From the NCBI GenBank assembly GCA_032358165.1, contig JAALGY010000032.1, positions 2,480,001 to 2,544,000 of the forward strand: a DNA stretch of 64,000 bases, written 5' to 3'. The DNA is from Diplosphaera chodatii (Eukaryota > Chlorophyta > Trebouxiophyceae > Prasiolales > Stichococcaceae). The translations under genes and the position numbers were made by a program. This document shows positions 38,490 to 52,154 of the stretch, in pieces (within the stretch, counting starts at the first letter, position 1; every line of letters begins with the position of its first letter). The notes below the pieces were generated by a model. That model did no database searches, was not told the origin of the DNA, and was given only the letters and a program-made list of their open reading frames with translations.

Positions 38490-39471
38490 ACAAATATCAT
38501 GCGGGAACGCCTGACCTAGTCAACGGTGACATGAACGTGAAATTGAAACTGAGGCCGTCTCAACCGAACACAGTCGCTTGCACTCGACTGCATGAAAGGA
38601 AACCGCCTCCATAAAGAGAGAGTAAAGAGTGAGGACCCCCGAAGGGGTGGACGGCGACTCATCGAGTGCCCATTAGATCCCAAGGTAACCGGTTCTCAAT
38701 TGCTCTATTGCATCTCCCCAGGGGATTACCCTGGTACCCAACGAGGGAGAGAAATCCTCGTGCAGCCGACCCGGATTGAACCGGGACCTCAAGGATGCCG
38801 TGACGGCAGGGCCCCGAGCTCAAGCCCACTAGTGGGTAGCTAGTGGGGGGATGCCATATGCAATGAAAGCGACATTTGCCAAATTGGCCCTAACTCCCTG
38901 CTCAATTTGATTGGACACTTAGCACAGGGGAACACAGCAACGGGCCAATGGTCATTGTCACACTATCATTGGGGACGTTCGATCGGTTGGAGCTCATACA
39001 GATCAATCGGAGGTTTGTGTACATGGTAACGGAAAGGGAATAAGGGACCATCATCCATCAGGCCATAAACCCAGTTTGGTCGACACTCCGTACTTCCCAT
39101 GGTCGATCTGGCCGGTGGCAAGTCTAAGTTCAGCTCCATTTCGAGCCTCGTCACATCGGACATATGCCTCGAGCATGCAGCATATGACAAACTTGACCGC
39201 TCATGCATCGCTGGCCACGCCAGGGTGACACGAATGTTTGCAACGTTTTGATCACCAGCATGCACGGTGGACGAGCAACTTGCATCGTCTACAACGCTTC
39301 TGTTGATGGCGAATGCGACGAATCAAGACTCTGTTCGGGGTCGCAGCGCACAAAGACACACAGTGGCAATGAACAGGCGAAACTGATGACGCCGCGCACA
39401 AGCCGCAGCAGCGCATGTTCAAACTTGGGGCGGCTCAAGCTCACCGTGCTACACCTGAGCTAGCTCTGCAG
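38490..39471. other. Divergent region with a foreign-looking, hairpin-rich insert
   Basis: About 1 kb between the metallophosphatase and Furry starts. From about 38540 to about 39200 the sequence lacks the usual 'tgcag'/CA-TG texture and looks less GC-rich. It packs several perfect hairpins: ccccGAAgggg (38637-38647), cccggATTGAAccggg (38770-38785), tgccgTGAcggca (38796-38808) and the palindrome CCCACTAGTGGG (38825-38836). Open frames at 38592-38843 (+) and 38966-39265 (-) match nothing I recognise. Candidates are a tRNA-derived SINE, a structured RNA, or an organelle DNA insert. Confidence 0.5.
38750..38850 (-). repeat. Possible tRNA-derived element (SINE-like)
   Basis: Read on the minus strand, GGTTCAATCC (38773-38782) resembles a pol III B box inside a 5-bp T-arm-like hairpin. 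About 50 nt earlier, CTAGTGGGCTTGAGC resembles a tRNA D-arm/A box. The T loop is one base short and the anticodon arm has a three-base loop, so it is not a working tRNA. A degenerate tRNA-derived repeat is the best guess, weakly held. Confidence 0.3.
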
Positions 39472-42400
39472 ATGGAGGAGCAACATGCAGATGTCCCGGT
39501 GGTGGGTCTACTGCTGAACGAGTTCCGAACCCGGGCAACAGCCCGGGCGGATGCAGCAGACCTCCAGGTACGGAGCCAGTTGCACTGTTTTGCAGCCCGG
39601 AGCCGACGTGATTGACGTAGTGACAGGCAAGATGCTGCCTGGATGACACCTTCTGCAAGTAAGTTGGACAATGGCAAGGCAAGCATGGAATTGCTGTCAA
39701 ACAGGCTCTTGCTGATGGCAGCCGGGATCCGGGCTGGAATGAGGTGCTAGATGGGCTTGCAGCGGCTGCAAAGAACGCCACGCAGCCGCTGGTGGAGGTG
39801 CTGCTGGCCTGGCGCAAGGCTGGTCTGGCGCAGGCGCAGCAGCTAGGCAGCGACTTTGGGCCGCCCAGCGGCCTGGTGCTGCGCCGGCGGGTGGGTCTGC
39901 TCGTGTGGGGGACAGTCAGCTTCTAAGCTCAGCATGGATGTGGCTTCTTGGCCAATAATCGCGCTTGCAGGGCAGCCTGGAGAGTGTGCGCAACAGTACG
40001 CCAGCCTTGCGATGCCGCCCGTGACACTGCTGTGCGCAGCTTGCGGTGGAGGCGATCTTCCTGGAGGCGGCGCTGGCGGTGATGAGGCAGGGCGCCGGCA
40101 AGCTGACAGACCGGCAGGCGGCGGCACTGGAGGGCCTCGCCTTCGACTGGGTCGTGAATGCAGAGCGCTACATCGAGCCACGCTTCCAGGAGCTTGTGAA
40201 GATCCGCGACAAGATGGTGCGGGGTTTGCCTGCACTGGCCCACCCACTGCAGAGGCCAGACATGCTGCAAGCCTCCTGCGGGATGTATGGCAAGCGTTGT
40301 CATCAGGGGCAGAGGCATTGCCGCCACGCTGTGGCCGGTGCCAGGGCAGTGTGCACGCCAGCTGTGCGTCTGCAGGTCGTGGAGTCTTGCGCGGTAATGC
40401 TGGGCGCGCTGTCGCAGCAGCGGTTGATGTCGATCGCGGCGCGGCTGCTGCGGGAGGTGTGCGATGCGCCCGGCCCGGGCACCATTGGGCGGCTGCGCTC
40501 TGACTCGCCCACAGCACGGCAGGAGATCCTCCAAATATGCCGTGGCATGAAGCATGTCCGCCTGCCCCTCGGCAACGGCACCCAGGTGCCCGTCCTGGGG
40601 CTTACATGAGAGGCCATGAGGGTGTGGTGCACCGCCTGCTCTACAGTCGTGGCGCCTGTTGGGTGCACCCCTTCAGCACGGATGCCGCCTACATGCACTG
40701 GAGGCTGATGCACTGCATTTTGAGAAGGTGCTGTATGGCTGTGCAGATTCGGGAGGCGGTGGAGGTGCTGGACAAGCTCAACCCGCTGCAGCACGTGGCC
40801 ACGGTGCGGAAGAGCCAGGTGCAGCACGCGCTGGCTGAGACTCTGACGCTGATGCTGGCGCACAGCGTCGCGGTTGATGAGCCCAGGTGGGCGATGTGGT
40901 CCTCCCTTGTTCATGGTTGAAACAATCGCCATGGCATTGCTGGTACTTCACATGGCAAAGAGGTTCGAATGTAAGGGCGTTCAGATGCGGACGGCATGTG
41001 CGTTCCTTTCAGGGCACTGGCGGGGCAGCTGGACGTGAACTCGCTGGCGCTGTGGTACCAGTCAGTGGCAATGCTGCGCTCGGCAGTGGCCAGCTGGCAG
41101 TCCAAGGGCAGCAAGCACATGGTGGTCACGCTGCCGCTGCAGACGCAGCTGCTGTGCCTCGACTCCGACTCCGCCTTCCTGCATGGCATCAACGCCCTAG
41201 TGGACAACCTCTCCAAGCAGCTGCGGGTGATGCGACTGCAGTAAGCAAGCCCTGCCTGCAGGCCTCCTCGTGCAGTAACGTCCCTAGCATTCCATAACAT
41301 CATCTCAGCCTTCAAGCTAGCTTGCCCTGCAGGGTGACTTCACGGGGCTGCTGCAGTCACTGAACCCGCTGGGCGAAACAGAGAAGAAGGCCACAAAGGT
41401 TGCACACTGTTTTGATCAGTTAGAAGGTGACGACATCGCCGTGACCGTATGATATGGATGGGTGTCGACAAACATGCTTCACTGCCTGCATGTGCAGGAT
41501 CGGTCCGTGAAGACATCGGCAGTGAGATGCCTGGCTCAATGCATCACCACCTATCTGCGGCGCTTTGCACCCTCCACTGCCAGTTCAGATCTGCTCAAAT
41601 GGCTCAAGCGCGCCATGTCGGGCATCATCGTGCAGCTCAAGAAAGCGTCTTTCCCATCATCAGAGCAGCAGGCATGTGCACATGCACACCACCAAATGCT
41701 CTTGCTGGCCCATTGCACAGCATCACACCTGTGTGCAATGAGCTGGCCTGCACTCGTTGGGCAGCAGATTCAGAAACTGGCAGTGAGGAGGTGAAGTCTC
41801 ACCATGCTTGCAGGCGCTGATCCAGCAACTGCTGGTGGATGTCAGCCGGCACGTGCCCGCCTTTGCGCTGGAGATGCTGGCTGTGCAGGTCCTGAACGAG
41901 CCTACCAACCTCGAAATGAGCACCATTGGGTTGCGCTCGCTTCGGGCGGTGGTGCTCAGTCCCCCGACCTTTGACCGTGCCAAGGTGACTGAGCATCATG
42001 CACATCCGTCATGATGCCGAGCTGTGCCGCATGCATGCGCTTGCGTTGCACAGGGAGGCCCAGCTGAATCATGACTGTCGTCCTCCTTTCGACAGTCCGG
42101 TGACAGGCCTTCCACATGGCAGGATGCGCACAAGGTGTCAGCGATGGATCAAGCAATGGCGTCCGCACAGCTGCTGGACTTCATGCGTGACGGGGGTCAC
42201 CCCTTGGAGGCACACGCCGCCACGCAGCTCCAGGAGCGCCTGGCGGGGCAGCTGGACAAGGCGATGAGCTTCTACTACGGCGTCTTTGGCAACCTCACCC
42301 TCGTGAGCGGCTCAAGGTAAGCAGCCAACAGCTCCAGCACGAGTCGAATTCCTGTACTGAATGCTGGATAGCAGAGTGGTCAGCAGCGTGCTCCATGGCA

Positions 42401-45400
42401 AAGCTGCTGTGGCAGTCATCCAGTTACTTTACTGGCTGCAGGGGTTTGGCAGACCTGGGTGGCAAGGACAAGTATGCGGGCCTGCCGTCTGCATGTGTGG
42501 CGGGGCTGCAGTGCGCGCCATTTGTGATCCCATCAGCATGGGCGGCATCACCAGAGCAGATGGCAGAGGAGCTGGCAGCGTACTCTGTCAACCTCGAGGA
42601 CTCAGTCCGCAAAGTGAGTGACCATGCAGCCCTTGCAGCCCACTTGAACCTGGAGTGGGATGAAGCACTGCACACGTCGCCCTGCCATGCATTGGGGCTG
42701 CTTATCCCTGCTTTGCAGCGCCACTTCCTTGCCACATTCGCGCTTTGAATCAAACCTTCAACAGGAGGCCGTGGCGGCTATGAAGCGCACAGTGCATGCA
42801 ATGCCAGCGGCGCGCTCTGCACTGATCGCTGGAGTCGCCACTGCGTATGCTGGGCTCCCAGATGACTTCCCCGAGGTGCGCTGGTGAACTGCATTGTGTC
42901 GAAGGCTGTGCTCGTGTCCACTTCCGCATGTACCCCCACACCTCCACTCACTGGATAGCGAGCTGCAGTCCTACAGCAGCTCGAGCACGAGTGTTCTCTG
43001 GCTGGCACATGATGCTGCCTCGGCATGTCCAGGTGTTGTGGCGGGTGGCAGGCACCCTGGTGGACCTCATGGACGAGTGGCGCGCCCTGCTGGCGGGCGC
43101 CGCCAGCAGGACGCCGGCCGAGGCGGGCTCGCCCCAGAGCTTGGACATCGCACGGGTGGAGGGCTTTGCCGTCAGCATCCTGTGCCACACGGATGCAGCC
43201 GTGAGTGTACTCTCTGCACCACTCGAGCCCCCCTGATGCGTACGTCTGGAATGATAGAGATGGCTTAGGCACCTGCATGCTGTGCACCTGCTGTTGCCAG
43301 AAGTCTGGAGCCTCGTGGCCCTGCATCACTGGAGCTGGCCATGCATGCAGACTGCACAGCGTCTTGCGACTTCATTTTGACATTGTTGCCTCTGTGGACT
43401 CCAATCGAAAAGGCAATGCCCACCATATTGCACCGAGGCCGTCTGATGTGATGCTGACCCTTGACTGTCGTACACACATATGGTGGCAGGTTCGGCAGGC
43501 CGGCATCAAGGTGCTCTTTGCAGCACGCAGCCTGCACCAGATGCTGCAGGAGGCTGGCCCAGCCAGCCACCTTGGCACCAGCTCTTGGCTTTCTCCCTCC
43601 GCTCCCAGGCAGCCTGGTGAGCGGCTACAGAGTAGTTTATAGCAGCAGCTGCCGCTTGACGACACACAGCTCTGGTTTCGCTGCTGTTCAACCCACATCT
43701 GACAGCTGTGCAATGCTCAACTCCCTCAGGCAGCGAGGCAGGCACACCGACATCCATTCTGTGCCCCGGGACGCCCTTTCAAGGCGGGAACGGGACCTAC
43801 ATGGCCGACATGGTGGACCAGCTTGGGGACAGCATTGCTGCACGCTGCTGGTGGGACACTGAGCCCTGGGCGGCAACAAGGCAGGCGCTCGCTGCTGCCT
43901 CGGGACAGCCATCGGCTGCACCCCCGTCCTTCAATGTGAGCGTGTTTGATGCTCAATGCTCACCCTCACCTTGCAACTGCACAGGTTGCCACTATGACAC
44001 AGGGGCATGCAGTGAGGAGTGGCATTGTGCTGCTGTGCAGCGGGTCATGACGCAGGTGGGAACCGCCGAGGACACTGTGCGGTGGGTGCGGGTCTTGGCA
44101 GAGATAGCGCACAGTGCGGCTGCACTGTGCCCTGCCACCTGCCACCGGGCTTGCGAGTACATCGGCTCCCGCCTGCAGGTGCAAAACTGCACAGCTGCAT
44201 GCCTGACGCATGCGGCAACGCAAGCAGGCTGTTGCCGCCCGGCAGCAAAAACAGACAGGCAGTCTGCACTTGCAGAATGTGCTGGGTCGCGACAGCACCG
44301 CGCGACCCATTCTGCCAACTGGCGAGCTGGCGGCTGACAGGGAGCGCCTGAACCTGGCGCGTGCCTTCGTCACCGTCGTGGCAGCCAGTCCGCGCTACAG
44401 CGGCCGCAAAGCGCAGGACTTCGGCAGCAAGGATGTCATCCGCATGCTGTTCACCTCCATCAGGTGTGCGTGTGCAAACTGCCGCCTGTTTGCTGATAGT
44501 TTGGGGTAAGACAAAGCAGGCAAACACGCAACCACTCAATGCCACTGCCCCTACTGCCACAGGGTTGGCAGCGAAGTGCAGCAGGCAGCGGCTGTTGTGG
44601 CGCTTGGACACTGCAGCCTGAGCAACGGCATCCTCCTGCCGGACGAGTTGAAAACCCTGCAGGAGGAGTGCACAGCAGATCGCAAGGTGAGTATCTGGTG
44701 CCACCATGCCGCATTCTTCTTGCATTTGGCAGCGTAAACCTGACGGGTACTGCTGATCAAGTACAGCCAGCAGACTGGAGGTGGGCCAACTGCCTGTGCA
44801 GAGCAAGCAGACACGCATGCGGCACTCCGAGATCAGAGTCGCCATCGCACATGTGCTGCGGCTGCTGGTCAGCAGCCTGCCGCCAGGCACCCTCCAGAGA
44901 GAAGCATCTGTGCGAAACATGGTGCTGGACCACATAGCGTCCACATGCCGCTACCTCAAGTCGGTGGCGTCAGGTGCGTCGTTATGCCTGTGCAGTCCTG
45001 GTCGATGTCAGCTCCTGCTGTTCAACGTGCAGGAGCTGATTGCTAATTTTGCAGAGAAGCATCTGCTGACCTACCTACATATTGGACTTGCATCAGAAGC
45101 TGCTTACCTGAGGTTTGCACATGTGCTTCTGCCGCCATGTGGTGCGACCGTCTTCTGATGCTGTATGCAGAGGTGTCAGCAGACTTACAGCAGCAGCGGC
45201 TGTGCCTGACAGATGTGGCACGAGTCACAGCTGTTCAGCTGGCAGAGGATATGCCTGCTGCCTTCCCAGCCACCATGCGCAGCCAGCTGTTCAACCTGTT
45301 CTCGGAATGGAGCATGGACGCCAGTCCGGGCATGAAGTCAGGTGAGGATGCACTTACCACATTACGAGCAAGTATCGACAGATAGTGCATGGTGACAACC

Positions 45401-48400
45401 TGGGTGGCAGTAGATCACACAGCAGCAGCCATACGCTGCACCACTGCACCCCTGCACAGACCTGCCTGGTTGCCAGGACAGCACGCCGAATACAGACAGT
45501 GCTCCGCTGCGCAGGCAGCTACAAGGGGGAGGTGCGGCGGGGCATTTTGGCGGCGGTGGCGCGGGTCAAGGAGGGCGACGTGCAGCGTGCCCTGGAGCAG
45601 GAGTTGCTTACTTCCGTGGAGCTGCTGGAGCACGCGGCCCACGCCTCCATGGCCGCCCTGCTGCTGGTGCAGTGCTGGCCTTGTATGAATCTGACATGAA
45701 GGCGTCGTGTGTCAATGTGACCACACCTGCCATCAGCTGCTGTGTGCTGTATCATCACAGGGTACTGCTATGCATTCGGCTGCTGGCTGTGTATCTCTGG
45801 CAACCTGACGTTGGCAACCATCCATCGGATCAGGGGCCTGCCTTTGACGGAGAGGCGCGCACACTACAGGGCAGGCCGCTGGCCTGGGTGCACCGCATGC
45901 TGGCAGCGCGCACGACCTCTGCTCAGGTCTGCACGCCATCGGTTTCAGCTGTTGTGTTGTGCACCTTGCAAATTTGCCTGCAAGTTTGGAGCTGAAGCCG
46001 TTCGGCTGGCTTAACAGGCGGACACCCTGGAGGATGTGCCGCCACAAAAGCTGACGGTGGCAGTGGCTGCGCTGTGCAACCTGCTGCGGGGCAATGCCAA
46101 CGGCGTCAGTGACCTGTTCGTCGACCAATGCTACTCCGCCAACCCCGCCATTGCAAGTGCATACTTTCAGGTACGCCCCTTGCAGAGGCATGTGCAGCAC
46201 ACTGCTGAAGCAATACAGCAGACTCTTCTTGAGCACCTGGAAACAGCTCGACCTATTCGCAGGCGGTGCTGGAGGTATATGCGCAGCATGACATAGATTT
46301 CCGGCCACACGTGCTGCTGGCGCTGGTCTTGTACAAGCTCGTCGACCAGGTGCTTGGTCAGCTGCTTCTGAGCCACACTTGCTGTTGGATCATGCCAGGA
46401 AACCCTTTCACATGATCTGAATGCTGATGCATGCACACAAGACTCGACCTCGAACATGGCAGGAGCAAAGCGTGCGGGAGGATGCGCTGCACCTGCTGCA
46501 GCTGCTGTCAGAGCGCTTCTGGCGGTCTGCCGTCACGCCACGCACACCTGACGACGGCCTGGGCCCCGCCAGTGGGTCTGGTGTCTGGGCGCTGCCTGTG
46601 AACGGCGTGGACGCCATCGACACCGCCAGCGGCCTGCCCCAGGTGCGCTGGCAATCGGCATGCAGGGGGTGCCACATTCATATGCGCGCGTGCACACGTC
46701 GCCAACGGCCATGGCTGCACGCCTGCGCAGGTGCTGGTGGGCAGCCTGCAGGAGTCGTACCACCGCTTCCAGCTGGCGCTGTCCGCCCGCCTGGCCAGGT
46801 GTGCACATCATGCCATGCACCAGCTGCTGGGCGACCCTGTCGTCCATAGATCTTGGTTGCAGGGTCCGCCGCAGGCTAATGTGCATTATCACTGCTGCTT
46901 GCAGGGAGCATCCAGAGATGACGGAGCTGCTGTGCGTGGAGGTGATGACGCGGCAGCTGCACTCCAGCGTGGCGGTGCACCAGCATGCTGTGCTGGCGGC
47001 GCTGGCCCCCTGGATGGACAACCTGTCCTTCGCTGCCCGCTGGGAGGGTGCGCCGCTGCCTCAAAATGCTCAGCAGCAGGGTCATGCCACTTGAGTTTGC
47101 CTGTCCACCTGGATTTGGAGCCCAGTGCTGACTTCCCTGCCCACTTACCATTGTCCTGCAGGCAACTGGAGTGAGCGGCTGCTGAAGAGCATGTACTATG
47201 TGACACTGCGGCACGCCAACGCCTTCCCACGCCAGGTGCACGCCCAGCCTGCTCTTTGCTCACTCACATAGTGTAGTGCGCAGCAACCAGATGATCTGTG
47301 AGGTTTAATGGCTTGAAGAGGACTCTGCCCTGCATGCATACAGGTGGAGCAACTCTGGACGAATGTGGCGCTCAACCGCCGCAATGTGGTGCCTGTGCTC
47401 GACTTCCTCATTGCACGGGGAGACCAAGAGTGCAACGGTTCCGGCGCAGCGCAGGTGCTGCCTGCTGCCATGTATTCTGCAGGCCAGAATTCTGCTCAGC
47501 TGCCGGCCAGCTGACCACGATGACACCAGTCATCTACAATGCGCAGGATGCCAGGGTTGTGGAGACGTATCTGACAGTGGCAAAGCGCATCGTGCTGTAT
47601 ATGGCACGCGCTGCAGCACAGCAGACGATCGACCACCTTGTCATGGAGGCCGCACGCCTGCTCAATGAACCTGAGGACCCGCCCTCGGCACCAGCCACAC
47701 GAGGAGCAGCAGCAGCAGCCGATGCAGAAGAGCAGGCATGAATGCCTTGTGTATCCCTGGTCGCCTTCTGGTCCTGGTATAGTTCTGCTACACCTGCAAG
47801 TGACCACTTTGGGGTTAGCTCATTAATGGGCACCCGGGTACTGCAGGTTTTTATGTTCTCGGACCAGCCACGGTGGCCGGAGCCGCCGCCGCCGGAGCCG
47901 TCGCCCTTCCCCGAGCCGGCATCCTCCAAGCGGCCGTCCCTCAGCATCTCCCGCGCCTCCTCGTCCATCTCCGCCCGCTTCGGCGCGCTGCACACGTCCG
48001 CTCCCGTCTGCTGGTCTGCAAGTGGTTCATTGATGGGGATAGCATGGTCTGTCATCGGCTGCGCGTGATGTGGTGGTGGTGCTGTTGGTGGGGGTTGGCA
48101 TGGTGGATCGTTTGTACTGGGCCCAAGTGCCTCCCCCAGGAGCTTGTTTCTGTGTGCCGATGCAGGAAGGACTCTGGGCCGCCAGAGCTGGCGGAGCATG
48201 CGGGCATGCCGCCCACACCAGGCTCAGCGCAGCTGAGGCGCTCATCACCAGGAGGCGGCAGTGTGTTTGGGCTGGATCCCGGCACCCCCGCCAGCGCATC
48301 AAAGACTGCTGCCGAAGTGCCAGAGTGAGTTGTCACTGACCAAGTCAGCAGCTGCGTCAACTCGCTTCAAGACTGAGAAAGGAGCAGCCTTTCGTGTCGC

Positions 48401-51400
48401 ACTGATGCCTGTCTTCATGGTGCAGTGTTGAGCAGGTTGCTGAGTCCTGCTGCAACTCAGAGCAGGTTGCTGAGTCCTGCTGCAACTCACCGCAGGCCGC
48501 CGAGCCGGGTGTCACGCGCAGAGTTTGCGCTGGCGCTGGCAGTGGAGGCGGTGCTTGAGCACGAGGCGCCTGTGCGGGGCCATGCGCCGCTGCTGGCGCA
48601 CCTGGCGCTGCTGCAGGCGCGGCCGCTGCCATCGTGCCAGCTTGAGGCTTTTGTACCCTGCACACCCCGAAATGATGTCGACACAGACGGGGTCATGCGC
48701 TGCAGGGCGACAGTACGCAGCGGCCCGCAAATACGTTGGCAGTGCAGCTGGCGGCTCACCTGGTCGCTGCGCTGTCCCTCCCGCAGCTGCAGCTTCAGCG
48801 CGGATCTGGTGAGTGGGACACATAGGTGCACTGGCTGTCAGGCAGCCTGGTGTGGAGGAGCTGCAGCCCCTCACGAGCCCCTCTGTCGTCCTGTTCCACC
48901 TGCAACATGCAGCACTGGTGCGGACGTGCAGGCGGCATGGTGGCGGAGTACGAGGCAGCGGCGGGGCTGCTGGCGCAGCTGCAGGCGCTGGGCGCCGGGC
49001 CCCTGTGGCCGCACGAGGCCGCCACCCTGGCCGCCCCACGCGCCCCCTCCGAGCGCTCAGTCGCCACCGCTGTGAGCGCCTTGGAGATTGGCACCCGTGG
49101 AGTGTTCATAGATGGGGTTGTCCTTGCACTGTTCGCATCTGCTGGCAACACAGCCAACAGTGTCTCATAGGACCACTTAGACCGCTGCGCGCTCCCAGAG
49201 GTCCTATGGGTATGATGTAGGTGGCGGCGCTGCTGGCGGCGTTGCCGTTTGAAGCCGGGCTGAGAGTGCAGTGGGCCGCACACGCGCTGCACTGGGCGCT
49301 GGCCGCCACCTCGCCGCATTTTGCATCCCGCTCACACCAGGTAAGTGAACTGCCGGCTGCCTCCTGCTGCACCGACAGTCCTTCAGTCCATGTTGACCTG
49401 CTCGTCGCCCAATAACACCCATGTGGGTCTTCAAGCCAATGCCCCATTGCTTGACCATGGGTCATGTCAGCTAGGTGTCACACCACGCGGTGTGACCAAG
49501 CATCATGTGCGGCCACCTTCCGTGCCGCACCGGTGTCCCAGGCGAGGGATGCGCCCGCAGGTGTACAGGGCTCTGCGGCCGACGCTGGAGCAGGGGGCCT
49601 GCGCACGGCTGCTGAGGGCGCTGGAGGCGCGGCTGCGGGCGCCGACCCCCGCGCCGTTTGACCTCAGGGTCGCCGTCGACGTCATCGTCACTCTGGGGGT
49701 GCGCTGTCGATTGCGCCACGCCTGCTGCCAGGCCCACACTCGGCTGAGGCCAAACTGACGTGGTAGGCTTGCCAAGCCAGTGTCAGAGTGGACATCAGCG
49801 CCGCAGGCTGCAGTCCGGCCACGATGCCGCTATGACATGGCAATCACCTGCACAGCCGATGAGCGTCTGGCATGGTGAGCAGGTCTTGGTTGCAACCGGT
49901 GCTGTGCCGCTCCTTCTGGTGGCACCCACCTCCCTGCTCGCTGCGCAGGAGCTGGTGGAGGCGACGCCGGCGGGGCAGCTGGTGCTGTTTCCGCAGCTGT
50001 TCCTGGCCGCCGTGGTGCTGCTGGACGTGCCGTGGGTGCACCTCCACGCGGCAGCGCTCGACCTGTTCAGCAAGGTGGCACCTCCCAGCTGCATAATGCC
50101 TGGTGCCACCCTCGGTGTTGCACAACAACAGCAGGTTGGGCTCTTCCCTACTGTGCTTGCAGAACCCCTATTGGCTCTGCACCAGGTGCTGGCGCGCGTG
50201 AATCTGGCGGACCCGTGGACGCACTCGGTGCTGCTGGCGGCCGGCACCGCCCGTGATGGCAGCGCCAGCGGCCCGCTGCTGCAGGTGATTTGGTAACCTG
50301 AGGTAGCGCAATTACGGCAAGCAAAAGGCTGGCAGTAATGGAGACTGGCTCTGTGACGACCCCAAGGTCACGAGCAGTACCCCGCACCAAGGAACAGCTG
50401 ATCAACCTGGTTTCATTTCCAGCATTCGTGGTCTGCTGTGCAGCGCTCCGGGGCGCAGGGGCGGCTGTGGGCGTTGGGGGCGCTGCTGCTGGTGCGCAAC
50501 AGCGCCGCCCAGCCGCCGGTCGCCGTGCAGCAGCTGCTCGCCAAGGGCATGCTGCAGCCCGCCACGCAGCCGGCCACTGTGCAGGTGCACCACTGTGGAC
50601 GCTCAGTGACACGATGGCCATGCACTGTTGCAAACATGCGCCTGTGCGCCATTGCTCGGCAAACAGTGCCTGGGTTCTCGCGGTTGAGCTAGACGCATCA
50701 AAATGGGAATGCCTCATTGGCTGCAGATCCTGACTCAGCTGGCGCAGCACATTGCGCTGGAGCAGCAAGCATTGCAGGCGGCGGCGGCAGCGGCAGCGGG
50801 ACCACTCAACGTCCGTGTGCTGACAGCAGCGCCTTTGGTGGGCATCCACACCGGCGCCCTGCTGGGCGAGCCGACAGCGCAGCTGGCGCTGTCGCTCGCA
50901 ACCTCCGCGCCTTGGCTGATGGCGCACCGTGCAGAGCCTGCCGCTCAGGTGTGCGCTCTTCCCATGCCATGCCCAGCGTCCAGTGCTTGAGGGCGGACAA
51001 CAGTCGAACTTCATCGTCCACTGCGGTCCACACACTTCCCAAGCCACAGTTCGCTGTCGTGTCACGAGCGGCGGGTAGACCGCGGACTGCAGGCCTGCCT
51101 GGAGGCGCACGCCGCTGCTGCGGCGTCGCTGGCGCTTCCCCAGCTGGCTGCCGTGCTGCGCAGGCTGGCGGGCGAGGCGGTGCTGGGGCTGGACCAGCAG
51201 GCGGCGCTGGTGGCGGCACCCCTGGCAGCGGCCTTCTTCCCCAGGTGGGCGTCCGACACCTGGTGTCAACCCCAAGCTGCAAGCAGACGCACCCTCGAGC
51301 CATGTGTGTGCACACGTGTGGCCCCATCCACATACTCGAGCGCGGGGCACCTGGCAATGGTCTGCTGCAGGCAACCTGTTTCAATGGTGTGCACACCAGA

Positions 51401-52154
51401 CCACCAAAGGTGGCTTGACTGACTGTGATGTGGTCGAGTTCTGACGGCGTCTGCGGCTGCGCAGGTTTGCAATGGCGGCGGTGCAGCGGCTGCTGGAGAC
51501 ACTGGACAGGGGGCAGGACCAGTGCCGCCCCCCGGCGTTGATGCTGCTGCGCGAGGCCTTCCTGCTGCCGGTAACCTCGCCCCCGCGGCTGCCGCCGCCG
51601 GCGTCGCTGACTGCCACGCTGCTGCAGCCGCTGGCCAGGCGCCTGGACGAGCACCATGCGCCACTGGCGCTGCAGGTGACACGGCCACATGCGCTGCATA
51701 TGAGCTTCGTGGCAGCAGCCTGCTGTTCGCACCGCCATGCCATTTTTGTGTGTTGTTCTGCTGCGCTGAGGAGTTGCTTGAAGGAGGGCCTGTGGCGGAC
51801 CTGGCGCACCCTGTACCACAGGTGATGGAGGCGATGATGCAGTACTGCAGCCGCATGCAGCGGCAAGCCAAAGCCACTGCGACGGACCCAGCACACTTGT
51901 CGCCCTCCCGTGGCGACACCCTCCCCACGGCCTCCAAGCCGCCTCCGCCCCTTGACTGGCCGTCTGCACTTGGCGACGAGGACACGTCCAGCGGCAGCGT
52001 GCTTTCCAGCATTGTTGGCACCTGGTCGGTTGATGCAGCAAACGGCACCGGGGCAGCTCTTGCAGAGGCGCAGTCGGTACCCCAAATCTACAGGCTGCTG
52101 GAGATTGTTGGCAACCGCGGGGCGTCAGCAGCAACCAGCGACTCTGATGATTGA
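39472..52154 (+). CDS. Furry / MOR2-PAG1 cell-morphogenesis scaffold
   Basis: Giant HEAT-like scaffold that works with NDR/LATS-type kinases in polarity and morphogenesis. The N terminus follows the family: DVPVVGLLLNEFRTRA (39472-39567), WNEVLDGLAAAAKNATQPLVEVLLAWR (39705-39890), LAVEAIFLEAALAVMRQ (40040-40216), then VVESCAVMLGALSQQRLMSIAARLLREV...ICRGMKHVRLPL (40376-40585), all in phase. Mid-protein blocks include DRSVKTSAVRCLAQCITTYLRRF (about 41499) and HQHAVLAALAPWMDNLSF (46990). SERLLKSMYYVTLRHANAFPRQVEQLWTNVAL (from 47170), matching Furry's conserved PWL-N/LLYMT-HP-EIE-LW segment, and YLTVAKRIVLYMARAAAQQTIDHLV (47568) also fit. The end is EIVGNRGASAATSDSDD then TGA. Many of its introns were not individually fixed. 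ATG 39415 is an alternative start or an upstream exon. Overlapping opposite-strand frames are shadows. Confidence 0.88.

Noticed and set aside
38592..38843. 84-residue frame over the hairpin-rich insert
   Set aside because: It runs through several perfect hairpins, has no recognisable motif and no supporting exons. A structured or repeat origin fits better.
38750..38850. A functional tRNA gene
   Set aside because: The T loop has six instead of seven bases, the anticodon arm has a three-base loop, and the acceptor stem does not pair. It was kept only as a weak tRNA-derived element.
50148..52134. Two minus-strand frames of 408 and 442 residues
   Set aside because: They lie opposite the 3' exons of the Furry gene, which show family-like sequence. 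The antisense frames are Arg/Cys/Pro-rich without motifs.
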